A stretch of DNA of 25,002 bases from the NCBI GenBank assembly GCA_020355105.1, contig CP070658.1:245209-270210 (forward strand). The letters are read 5' to 3'. The DNA comes from Candidatus Thorarchaeota archaeon. GTDB lineage: Archaea; Asgardarchaeota; Thorarchaeia; Thorarchaeales; Thorarchaeaceae. Shown here in pieces: positions 8,643 to 14,555 of this stretch; the stretch's first letter is position 1; the number at the start of each line of letters is the position of its first letter. A program made the position numbers and the translations under genes. The notes below the pieces were generated by a model. It ran no database searches and was not told the DNA's origin. It was given only the letters and a program-made list of their open reading frames with translations.

Positions 8643-9293
8643 ATGCCAACAGATTGGATGTGCACTAGTACCTCCCAGTACATAGACATTCATGGTGAGC
8701 TCCATGACTACGAGAAGGTACTGTCGTTCTTTGAAACCATTGAAGACGAGTTCGATGTCTTGAAGTATTGTAGCGGAGCAAACGCGGCAGGTAGATGGAT
8801 CTTCCAAGTCTACAGCAGGGAGTTCATTCGCGAGCTTGCTGACATAGTCAATGAAGCCCTGAGAACACTTGGAAACTCAAAGCCCGTTCTGGAGGTCATG
8901 GGCGGTGACGGAAGGTTGTCAGAGTTCCTCAAGACGCAAGTGAGTTCTGAGATAATCTGCACAGATTCAAGACAGGGTGAGTACGACATCGCATACCCCA
9001 AGTGGGTGTTGAAAATGAATGCGCTAGAATCAGTGGAGGAGTTTGGTCCTTCTGTTGTGATCATGAGTTGGGAACCCTTCTTCTCAACCGTTGGTGGTGA
9101 AATCGTAGATTCGTGTGTGCCGACCGTTTGGATTGGTGATAGAAACCACTGTGCAGTTCACTCGGAGATGTTCGACAAGCCGCACATCAAGATGAACTCA
9201 GAATTCGCTCTCGGTAGGAAGGACTCTTTCGGTAGTAGAGAGTTCAATACTGACATCTATCTCTTCAACTGGCCTAGCGCGATAGACGGATAG
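8643..9293 (+). CDS. Putative class I SAM-dependent methyltransferase-like protein
   Basis: About 216 residues from the ATG at 8643; an in-frame GTG at 8622 is the alternative. The middle carries VLEVMGGDGRLSEFL, which fits methyltransferase motif I (hydrophobic-E-x-x-G-x-G), followed by SEIICTDSRQG (acidic residue at the end of strand 2) and PSVVIMSWEPFF as a strand-4/motif-IV-like segment. These are what a Rossmann-fold methyltransferase would show, but the motifs are divergent and I do not recognise a specific family or substrate. An AT-rich TAAAAT at 8613-8618 is about 27 nt upstream of the ATG, compatible with a leaderless transcript. No Shine-Dalgarno is seen. Confidence 0.6.
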   Translation: MPTDWMCTSTSQYIDIHGELHDYEKVLSFFETIEDEFDVLKYCSGANAAGRWIFQVYSREFIRELADIVNEALRTLGNSKPVLEVMGGDGRLSEFLKTQVSSEIICTDSRQGEYDIAYPKWVLKMNALESVEEFGPSVVIMSWEPFFSTVGGEIVDSCVPTVWIGDRNHCAVHSEMFDKPHIKMNSEFALGRKDSFGSREFNTDIYLFNWPSAIDG

Positions 9294-9383
9294 CGTGTAC
9301 TAACAGCTAGAGCGCCCACTGTCTTACACTACTTCTTATTCGGCACGACGGAGTAGTTCCATCACTCCTGAGAAGGTCTCCAA

Positions 9384-10322
9384 ATGGTGAAACCAACGGT
9401 TGATGCCTTGGACATAGATCCAAAGACAGGGACTACATTGGGATTCTACACCTTTGGTCAGGAACGCCCGAATATCATGATTATCTCTGGCATGAACGGC
9501 CTCTCCGCGACCGATGTCTATGCCAACTATCTGACGTTGAGGCATCTTCAGGATCTCGCTAGAGTAAGTGGCTCTTTAACACTACTCCCAGTTGCCGGAC
9601 CGCTCGCATTCAGACTTGGCACGAGAGTATCCCCATTGGACTCGAAGGACCTTGATAGTGTCTTTCCCGGTGACGAGCACGGCACGATTACGCAGCGGGT
9701 CGCTTGGGAGGTATGGCGTAGAGTATCTCAGGCGGACGCCGTCATTCATCTGAGAACAGGAGCTCAGGCTTGTATCAGTCATGTCGTGGCCCTGCACCGC
9801 GAGTACATACATGTTAGGAATCTTGCGTCGCAGATTGCCTTGCCGATTGTGGCCCAAAGCTTGGGGCAAAGAGGTGCACTCTCTACTGAGGCGGCCCATG
9901 AGGGGATACCGATAGTTGCCGTTGAGGTGAGGGGCGATAGGAACAATACAGACACCCAAGCTGCGGTAGAGGTCAGAGAGGCAATCCTAAACTACCTCAG
10001 GCTAAGGGACATGATTGAAGGAGACAGCATAGAGGCATCCAGTGTCTTCACTGGAAGGATGCGACATGTCAACGCAGATAGCGAGGGTTTTTTCATACCC
10101 AAAGCACTGCTGGGAGAAGAGATTCGGAGCGGCGATGTCGTGGGCCAAATACAGGACAAGTCTGACATCACCTCTCCATTCGATGGGACGGTCGTTTCAT
10201 GCAGTCGAATGTCATACGTGTTCGAAGGGGATCTGATTGCAAGAGTGGCATCACCCCTGGTTGATAAACCACTGGATACTGGAATGGACACAGTCAAACC
10301 TTCTCCAAGGAGGAAGTGGTAG
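9384..10322 (+). CDS. Succinylglutamate desuccinylase/aspartoacylase (AstE/AspA, M14-like) family protein, active site degenerate
   Basis: A 312-residue protein with the AstE/AspA layout: an N-terminal zinc-peptidase-like domain, then a C-terminal beta-barrel domain (about 220-295) with SPFDGTVV, as in other family members. The landmark positions have changed. The zinc site G-x-H-G-x-E reads GMNGLS (N38, S41). The DLNRxFPG loop reads DLDSVFPG (89-96), losing the substrate Arg. DLHTG reads HLRTG (122-126), losing the third zinc ligand. The base Glu may survive as E181 (VAVEVRG). Start supported by AAGGT about 7 nt upstream. Inferred: a non-hydrolytic binding or regulatory protein, or an enzyme with different chemistry. 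It is preceded by the methyltransferase-like gene in the same direction. Confidence 0.78.
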   Translation: MVKPTVDALDIDPKTGTTLGFYTFGQERPNIMIISGMNGLSATDVYANYLTLRHLQDLARVSGSLTLLPVAGPLAFRLGTRVSPLDSKDLDSVFPGDEHGTITQRVAWEVWRRVSQADAVIHLRTGAQACISHVVALHREYIHVRNLASQIALPIVAQSLGQRGALSTEAAHEGIPIVAVEVRGDRNNTDTQAAVEVREAILNYLRLRDMIEGDSIEASSVFTGRMRHVNADSEGFFIPKALLGEEIRSGDVVGQIQDKSDITSPFDGTVVSCSRMSYVFEGDLIARVASPLVDKPLDTGMDTVKPSPRRKW

Positions 10323-10351
10323 AGGGGTACAAGTGCGAACGAATCGATTGG

Positions 10352-10945
10352 TCAGCGCCCTCGTCTTCTGAGGCCCGGAAGCATGAAGCCCGCCTTCTTG
10401 CGATATTCCTGATACTCCTGGCCATATTGCCGCACAAGCTTTCTCTCCTCTAGCCAAGCGCCTACCAAGACATAACCGCCCAGTGATAGTGCAAACACGA
10501 GCACGTTTGTGAATGGATACACGGCAGCCATGCCCAAGAGAAGCAGGATCGTTGCGAGATAGAGGGGATGCCGAATTCGCGAGTAAACACCATCTGTCAC
10601 AAGCTCGGGTTTTCTGTCAGTACGCATGTCAGCCACGGTACTAACGGATATGGCTTGGGATGCCTTTGCAGACACTACCAGCCCGAGGGCAATCAGGACT
10701 ACACCGGATAGCAACAGAACTGGTTGTATCATCTCAGGTTCAGTGACGAAATACAACCAATCCCAGAAGTTCATGGAGAAGAAGGCTACAACGAGGGCAA
10801 GGATGCTTGTACCATTGAATAGCCGAGCATATCCGATCTTTCCCCATCGATCGATTACCTTCTCTTTCACCCTCAGTGCAGAGAGTCCACTATGTTGTAG
10901 CCCAAAAACAAGAACTCCTAACACGACCAACAGTTGCGCAACCAA
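10352..10945 (-). CDS. Isoprenylcysteine carboxyl methyltransferase / NnrU-like membrane protein
   Basis: A 197-residue polytopic protein with about five hydrophobic segments. The C-terminal signature VYSRIRHPLYLATILLLLG, followed by EERKLVRQYGQEYQEYRKKAG, is that of the ICMT/phospholipid-methyltransferase family (SAM-binding RHPxY and E-E-x-x-L...YxxY). Family members methylate prenylcysteines, phospholipids or other membrane-facing substrates, or act in NnrU-type systems; which one applies here is unknown. The start is a TTG at 10945, chosen because AGGAGG lies 7 nt upstream and no ATG is nearby. It converges with the AstE-like gene (29 nt between stops) and is divergent from the gene at 11043. 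Confidence 0.82.
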   Translation of the reverse strand: MVAQLLVVLGVLVFGLQHSGLSALRVKEKVIDRWGKIGYARLFNGTSILALVVAFFSMNFWDWLYFVTEPEMIQPVLLLSGVVLIALGLVVSAKASQAISVSTVADMRTDRKPELVTDGVYSRIRHPLYLATILLLLGMAAVYPFTNVLVFALSLGGYVLVGAWLEERKLVRQYGQEYQEYRKKAGFMLPGLRRRGR

Positions 10946-10973
10946 TAGTACTCCTCCTTATGCATTGCAGAAG

Positions 10974-11013
10974 TCTTATAAGATTAGGAAAGGTATATTA
11001 ACAATAGTTAATA
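10974..11013. promoter_or_regulatory. Divergent promoter region with an 18-bp perfect inverted repeat
   Basis: Between the divergent genes at 10945 (-) and 11043 (+). CTTATAAG at about 10974-10981 is a near-symmetric TATA element, well placed for the minus gene (start site about 10950). GGTATATTAA at about 10992-11001 is well placed for the plus gene (start site about 11022). Overlapping the latter is TATTAAC-AATA-GTTAATA (10996-11013), two 7-bp perfectly complementary arms around a 4-nt spacer. Its position over the TATA element suggests a repressor operator. That is inference; the binding protein is unknown. Confidence 0.5.
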
Positions 11014-11042
11014 CACGCCTTAAAAACGTTGAGATGATTCAC

Positions 11043-11609
11043 ATGGTAAAGAACCCGTTTACGCCAATAGTCCTCAGTGAGGACATAAAGGCAACAGTAA
11101 GAGAGGAAGAAGAGAAGAAGGAAGTTGATGCCAAGAGGTACTGGATTCGTTACAAGGTTGGAGAATCTAGTGACATTCGATACGTAGATGGTGGAGAAGA
11201 CGATATTGCCTCTGTGGAAGACAAGACAGTCTTTCTGGTTCCATCAGTCCACAGGGCGGATGGTGATCCATTCCATTATGATGCATCGACAACAGAAAGA
11301 GTCAGTGGAAGAGATCGCATTGATGCCGGAGTTCAACTGCTTAATCGGCATCCTGCCTGCGAGTCTCATGAGATTGTTGAAGTGACCTATCAGAGTCCCG
11401 GAGTGGAGTGCTGTGCCATGACTAAAGAAGAGGCAGACAAACAGAAAGTGCCGCTTCAGTACGTTGCCGGATACCTTCTGGGTCGCTCTGATGGATTGGT
11501 AAAGGTCGCGCTCTCAAAGACGGTCGTTGACGACTCCGATTACACCTACTTTGACAACATACGCATCATTCCCGAGACCGTAGTCAAGGAACTCAACTGT
11601 CTCGAATGA
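11043..11609 (+). CDS. Unrecognised 188-residue soluble protein
   Basis: I do not recognise the family. The N-terminal third is charged (EEEEKKEVDAKRYWIRYKVGE). The middle includes SPGVECCAMTKEEADKQKVPLQ, and the last about 50 residues (YVAGYLLGRSDGLVKVALSK, then an IIPETVVKEL helix-like tail) resemble small beta-barrel regulatory domains with an isoleucine-proline-helix ending. That resemblance is weak. The open frame extends upstream to 10626, but that part is antisense to the neighbouring membrane protein gene and is not real. The ATG at 11043 has GAGATGA upstream; an ATG at 11034 is the alternative. The stop is TGA at 11607 in the context C-L-E-TGA, with a second in-frame TGA five codons on; see findings for a selenocysteine reading. 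Confidence 0.65.
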   Translation: MVKNPFTPIVLSEDIKATVREEEEKKEVDAKRYWIRYKVGESSDIRYVDGGEDDIASVEDKTVFLVPSVHRADGDPFHYDASTTERVSGRDRIDAGVQLLNRHPACESHEIVEVTYQSPGVECCAMTKEEADKQKVPLQYVAGYLLGRSDGLVKVALSKTVVDDSDYTYFDNIRIIPETVVKELNCLE

Positions 11610-11652
11610 GCAGACAATGTCTGATTCACGCAAGTAATGCTCACAAGAATAC

Positions 11653-11727
11653 GGCGGGCGTCCGTAGTAACTCCCTATCTGACCGACCCCACACGGTCAA
11701 GTACCCCTTACGTTCTGGACGTCCGCC
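11653..11727 (+). other. Long intergenic hairpin, possible RNA element or terminator
   Basis: The outer arms 11653-11663 and 11717-11727 pair over 11 bp with one G-U. Inside, GTAA (11667-11670) can pair with TTAC (11708-11711), and TGACCG (11680-11685) pairs perfectly with CGGTCA (11694-11699) around an 8-nt loop. The result is an extended, roughly 75-nt imperfect hairpin. It lies 43 nt after the stop of the unknown gene and upstream of the TFB promoter. It is not a tRNA (no T-loop) and lacks a following T-run. Strand is assigned by context only. Function unknown. Confidence 0.45.
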
Positions 11728-11793
11728 AACCAGATTGGGCCCCGTCTAGTAGACTGATTGGACGTGGAGTGCACAATTTCACTCATCCCTAAA

Positions 11794-11801
11794 CTTATAT
11801 G
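11794..11801 (+). promoter_or_regulatory. TATA box of the TFB gene
   Basis: CTTATATG is preceded by AAA, a plausible B-recognition element. A start site about 25-28 nt downstream would fall near 11820-11823, giving an unusually long leader of about 93 nt before the TFB ATG at 11916. Many neighbouring genes here appear leaderless or nearly so. Confidence 0.55.
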
Positions 11802-11830
11802 CGGATATAACAGCGCTTCGGGACACATTC

Positions 11831-11893
11831 CTCTCGGAGTGTAGTTTTACACCACCGTGTTGCGCCCACTATTCGTGAGGCCAAATCCGAGAG
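11831..11893 (+). other. Structured 5' leader of TFB: candidate three-way junction
   Basis: An 8-bp perfect closing stem, CTCTCGGA (11831-11838) with TCCGAGAG (11886-11893), encloses two smaller hairpins. One is GTGTA/TACAC (11839-11852). The other is GCCCAC/GTG(A)GGC with one bulged A and loop TATTC (11864-11881). The element fills the leader between the inferred start site and the ribosome site AAGGTGA (11903-11909). Cis-regulation of TFB is inferred. An ACA directly follows the stem, but the strand lengths do not suit an H/ACA guide pocket. Confidence 0.45.
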
Positions 11894-11915
11894 ACAATCT
11901 GCAAGGTGAACACTA

Positions 11916-12860
11916 ATGGCGAAACCAGTCCGCTCGATGACCGGCCGTGATAGGGGAGCGACCGTATGTGCGATATGTGGTGGCAATGACTTCTATCAGG
12001 ACATCACTAGAGGAGAGAGTGTGTGCACAACATGTGGTTGTGTAATCAATGAGAGACATATAGATTCGGGCCCAGAATGGAGAGCATTCACTTCTGAGGA
12101 AAGGAATGCAAGGGCACGAACCGGTTCCCCGATGACCCTTACCATGGCTGACAAAGGTCTCGCAACGACAATTGGCTGGAGCGACAGAGATGCCAACGGT
12201 AGGGCAATTGCTGCAAGTTCACGCGCAGCAATCTATCGTATGCGAAAGTGGCAGATCAGAACTCTTGTTCACAGCTCTCAGCACAGAAACCTGAGTATTG
12301 CAATGAGTGAGATGGACAGGCTTGCTTCTCAGCTTGGAGTACCAAACGAAACCAAGGAAACGGCAGCCCTAGTCTATAGAAAAGCACTCGCAAAACGCCT
12401 TGTTAGGGGACGCAGCATTGAGGGAATGGTTGCTGCGACAATCTATCTCTCTTGTAGAATTCACAAGATACCCAGGCAGCTTGATGAGATAGTCGCTGAA
12501 GCCAGAGTCAACAGGAAAGACCTGGGTCAGTGTGTGCGGCTCATTCTACGACACGTTGACGTTAAGGTGCCGATTCCTTCTGCGAACGACCTTATGCCAA
12601 GAATATCCTCAGACCTAGGACTTGATGGTCAGACTGTCCAGACAGCGATGAGTATCATCAACGATGCTAGGAAAGAGGGAATCACAGCTGGGAAAGACCC
12701 CGGTGGTCTCGCAGCAGCAGCGCTCTATATAGCCGGCATAATCACAAACGACAGGCGTACGCAGAGAGAGATTGCTGAGGCCTCGAATGTAACAGAGGTC
12801 ACTGTGAGGAACAGGTACAAAGATCTTGCCAATAGCCTGGAGATAACAATCAAACCGTAG
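11916..12860 (+). CDS. tfb: Transcription initiation factor B (TFB, TFIIB homologue)
   Basis: A 314-residue general transcription factor that bridges TBP-bound TATA DNA and RNA polymerase. The N-terminal zinc ribbon C18-x2-C21...C37-x2-C40 is complete, followed by the B-finger/linker (SGPEWRAFT...). Two cyclin-like repeats follow, at about 115-205 and 210-310, the second ending in the helix-turn-helix (REIAEASNVTEVTVRNRYKDL) that reads the BRE. Length is typical (300-320). Start fixed by AAGGTGA 6 nt upstream. A structured leader precedes it. The pstK gene follows 81 nt downstream in the same direction, with a possible terminator between. Confidence 0.97.
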   Translation: MAKPVRSMTGRDRGATVCAICGGNDFYQDITRGESVCTTCGCVINERHIDSGPEWRAFTSEERNARARTGSPMTLTMADKGLATTIGWSDRDANGRAIAASSRAAIYRMRKWQIRTLVHSSQHRNLSIAMSEMDRLASQLGVPNETKETAALVYRKALAKRLVRGRSIEGMVAATIYLSCRIHKIPRQLDEIVAEARVNRKDLGQCVRLILRHVDVKVPIPSANDLMPRISSDLGLDGQTVQTAMSIINDARKEGITAGKDPGGLAAAALYIAGIITNDRRTQREIAEASNVTEVTVRNRYKDLANSLEITIKP

Positions 12861-12862
12861 TA

Positions 12863-12898
12863 GTGGGGGAGACCCGCTCCTGCATCTTACTTCTTTTC
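12863..12898 (+). terminator. Possible terminator after TFB
   Basis: A 5-bp hairpin (GTGGG/CCCGC with loop GGAGA; one G-T pair) lies just after the TFB stop. It is followed by a pyrimidine-rich stretch with a TTCTTTTC run, and a second T-rich run follows at 12906-12913. T-rich tracts terminate archaeal RNA polymerase; the hairpin is short and may be incidental. Confidence 0.4.
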
Positions 12899-12941
12899 AG
12901 CAGATTCTTTTGTGAGATGAGTATACCTCTCTTGACAGCAA

Positions 12942-13706
12942 ATGGACCAATTCTTGCTAGCTCTGTGCGGGATACCGGCCTCGGGTAAGTCTGCACTGGC
13001 ATCTTTCATAGCTACACGACTGATGAGAGAAACAGACGTAATAGTTGTCAGTACAGATGACTGGCGAAACGAAGAGTACTATGCGGATTTCAGACCTGAT
13101 AACGAGAAGAGAGTCAGGAAGGCTGCGCTAGAAGAAACAGAGAGTGTGATTGGAGAAGGGAAATCAGTCATCCACGATGACACAAACTACTATGCAAGCA
13201 TGCGACACGAGCTCTATGAAATCGCAATGAGAAACGGGTGTAGTTTCGCCACTCTGCATGTTTCAACGCCAGTCGACGAGGCACTCTCAAGGAATAGAGA
13301 GAGGGACACTCCCATCCCTGAGCAAGTTGTGAGGCGCATAAGCGAGAAGCTGGACGTTCCAGGCAGCAAATACGCTTGGGATAGCCCGATAGCAACGGTC
13401 AACCTTGGAGCTCGTACACTAGATGATGCCGCGGATGAGATTGTCGATCGGTTGAAGACGTTAGAACCAAGGTCAGAGATTGGAGAAATCCGAAATAGTG
13501 ATGCACAAAGCAGACTGTTGGATGTCATTACACGTCAGGTCGTGGCCCGGTTCCTACAGGAGAACCCAACATACAGAAACGACCCTAGGATCACGAAGAA
13601 GAGACGAGAAGTATTGAAGAAATCTAAGGCCGAAGGGCTCGCGCCCTATGAAACAGAACAGACATTGACGGCGATGCTAAGAGTTCTGATGGAAGAGGAT
13701 TCATAG
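12942..13706 (+). CDS. pstK: L-seryl-tRNA(Sec) kinase (PSTK)
   Basis: A 254-residue P-loop kinase that phosphorylates Ser-tRNA-Sec to O-phosphoseryl-tRNA-Sec, the first committed step of archaeal/eukaryal selenocysteine synthesis. Walker A GIPASGKS is at 10-17, STDDW (37-41) carries the acidic catalytic residues, VIHDDTNYYASMRHEL (77-91) the Walker-B-like and kinase core, and RNRERD (117-122) the lid. The C-terminal helical part (RQVVARFLQENP...KKSKAEGL...) matches the tRNA-binding domain of archaeal PSTK. Walker A at residue 10 supports this start. TATA-like GTATAC (about 12919-12924) just upstream suggests its own, near-leaderless promoter. It converges on the tRNA-Sec gene, 28 nt between ends; the identification is reinforced by that neighbour and by sepsecS/selB beyond it. 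Confidence 0.93.
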   Translation: MDQFLLALCGIPASGKSALASFIATRLMRETDVIVVSTDDWRNEEYYADFRPDNEKRVRKAALEETESVIGEGKSVIHDDTNYYASMRHELYEIAMRNGCSFATLHVSTPVDEALSRNRERDTPIPEQVVRRISEKLDVPGSKYAWDSPIATVNLGARTLDDAADEIVDRLKTLEPRSEIGEIRNSDAQSRLLDVITRQVVARFLQENPTYRNDPRITKKRREVLKKSKAEGLAPYETEQTLTAMLRVLMEEDS

Positions 13707-13734
13707 AGGGGACACAGATAGGGCCGAAGAAACA

Positions 13735-13825
13735 TGGCGGCCTCCCAAGAGAATCGAACTCTAATCGCTTGCACGATCATGGGTTTGAAGCCCACGGAGC
13801 CGGACCACCGACCCAGTAGGAGGCC
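13735..13825 (-). tRNA. tRNA-Sec (anticodon UCA)
   Basis: Minus-strand RNA of 91 nt including an encoded CCA (13737-13735) and discriminator G (13738). The acceptor stem is 9 bp (GGCCTCCTA with TGGGAGGCC, one T-G). The long D arm (CTGGGT/GTCCGG, wobble-rich 6 bp) contains GGTGG in the loop. The anticodon stem is 6 bp (CGTGGG/CCCATG) with loop CTTCAAA, anticodon TCA. The variable arm pairs ATCG/CGAT. The T stem is 4 bp (AGAG/CTCT) with loop TTCGATT. A 9/4 acceptor/T fold, long D stem and extra arm distinguish tRNA-Sec from tRNA-Ser and from a suppressor tRNA-Trp. It ends the minus-strand Sec gene row, 47 nt after the unknown gene's stop. Confidence 0.95.
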
Positions 13826-13850
13826 ACAGACTCCTAATATCAGCTCAGGA

Positions 13851-13860
13851 CTTAAGCTTG
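13851..13860 (-). promoter_or_regulatory. TATA-like element upstream of tRNA-Sec
   Basis: The minus strand reads AGCTTAAG centred about 28 nt before the first tRNA base (13825), the normal archaeal TATA-to-start distance. It suggests that the tRNA has its own promoter as well as possible read-through from the upstream protein gene. The match to a TATA box is moderate. Confidence 0.4.
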
Positions 13861-13872
13861 AGGGTTGAGCAT

Positions 13873-14523
13873 CTAGAGATACCTGGCTATGACCTCATGC
13901 GTTTCCTTCTTCCACTCTATGCTCTTCTTTGCTAGCTCGGAGGCGATATTACCAGGAAGAGGCTCCTCACGGGGCATGGATTCAATCCTACTCAGCCATC
14001 CCGAGGTTGTGAGAGGAAGGGACATCATATCCTCTCCTTCGATGGCCTTAATCATCATCTCCCTTCCATGAGCCAGCTGGAAGTAGACAGCACCCAGAGA
14101 TGCCTTGTTGAGTATTTCGAATACCAGGCGGTCCCAACAGGTCTTTGCTACCAATGCACGTCTAAGTTTGCCCTTGACATCGTCAGGTAGGGTCTGATAT
14201 TTCTTCAGAGAGTTTCCCGCGGATGTATTAATCTCATCGAGGTATTTCTCAAGTGCTGCGGGATCTTCGCCGATAGCGGTGACTTCGACCATCTTCTGGG
14301 CCTCGTCAACCCGGACTCTCACGTCAACCTTGTGGTCTTCAATCTTGGTCGAAAAGACAGCCTTCCCCTCAAAGACCTGGCTCTCAGCCTCGCTGTATTC
14401 ATTTAGCAGAACGCCAGGCCGGGAAGCAACGGCATACCAGATGAGTCTAAACACAACTGCGGACTCAGGAATGTCATACCCTAGGGTCCTTTTGACCTCA
14501 GTTCTGTCACCAGTTTCTTCCAT
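13873..14523 (-). CDS. Unrecognised 216-residue protein within the Sec locus
   Basis: I do not recognise this protein. It is soluble and alpha/beta, with no signal peptide or membrane segment. The first half has strands rich in alternating hydrophobics (GKAVFSTKIEDHKVDVRVRVDEAQKMVEVTAI is split between two candidate strands), and the second half is helical, with one Cys in KTCWDRLVFEI. No nucleotide-binding or zinc motif is visible. It starts 32 nt after the sepsecS stop and ends 47 nt before tRNA-Sec, all on the same strand, so it is likely co-transcribed with selB and sepsecS. A role in Sec synthesis, Sec-tRNA handling or UGA recoding is suggested only by position. Confidence 0.8.
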   Translation of the reverse strand: MEETGDRTEVKRTLGYDIPESAVVFRLIWYAVASRPGVLLNEYSEAESQVFEGKAVFSTKIEDHKVDVRVRVDEAQKMVEVTAIGEDPAALEKYLDEINTSAGNSLKKYQTLPDDVKGKLRRALVAKTCWDRLVFEILNKASLGAVYFQLAHGREMMIKAIEGEDMMSLPLTTSGWLSRIESMPREEPLPGNIASELAKKSIEWKKETHEVIARYL

Positions 14524-14555
14524 AGCTACAGCCCTCGTTTCAAACCAACCGTGAC

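Noticed and set aside
10626..11042. Long N-terminal extension of the frame ending at 11609
   Set aside because: It runs antisense through the ICMT-like gene and the divergent promoter region; the ATG at 11043 has a plausible ribosome site and the extension has no protein-like composition.
11653..11727. tRNA or canonical archaeal SECIS at the intergenic hairpin
   Set aside because: No T-loop, anticodon arm or CCA; no clear GAA/A internal loop on the plus strand. A GAA appears on the minus strand, but no minus-strand gene precedes it.
11831..11896. H/ACA guide RNA in the TFB leader (stem followed directly by ACA, 66 nt)
   Set aside because: The would-be pocket is very lopsided (about 25 nt on the 5' side, 4 nt on the 3' side) and no K-turn is visible; the three-way junction reading is better.
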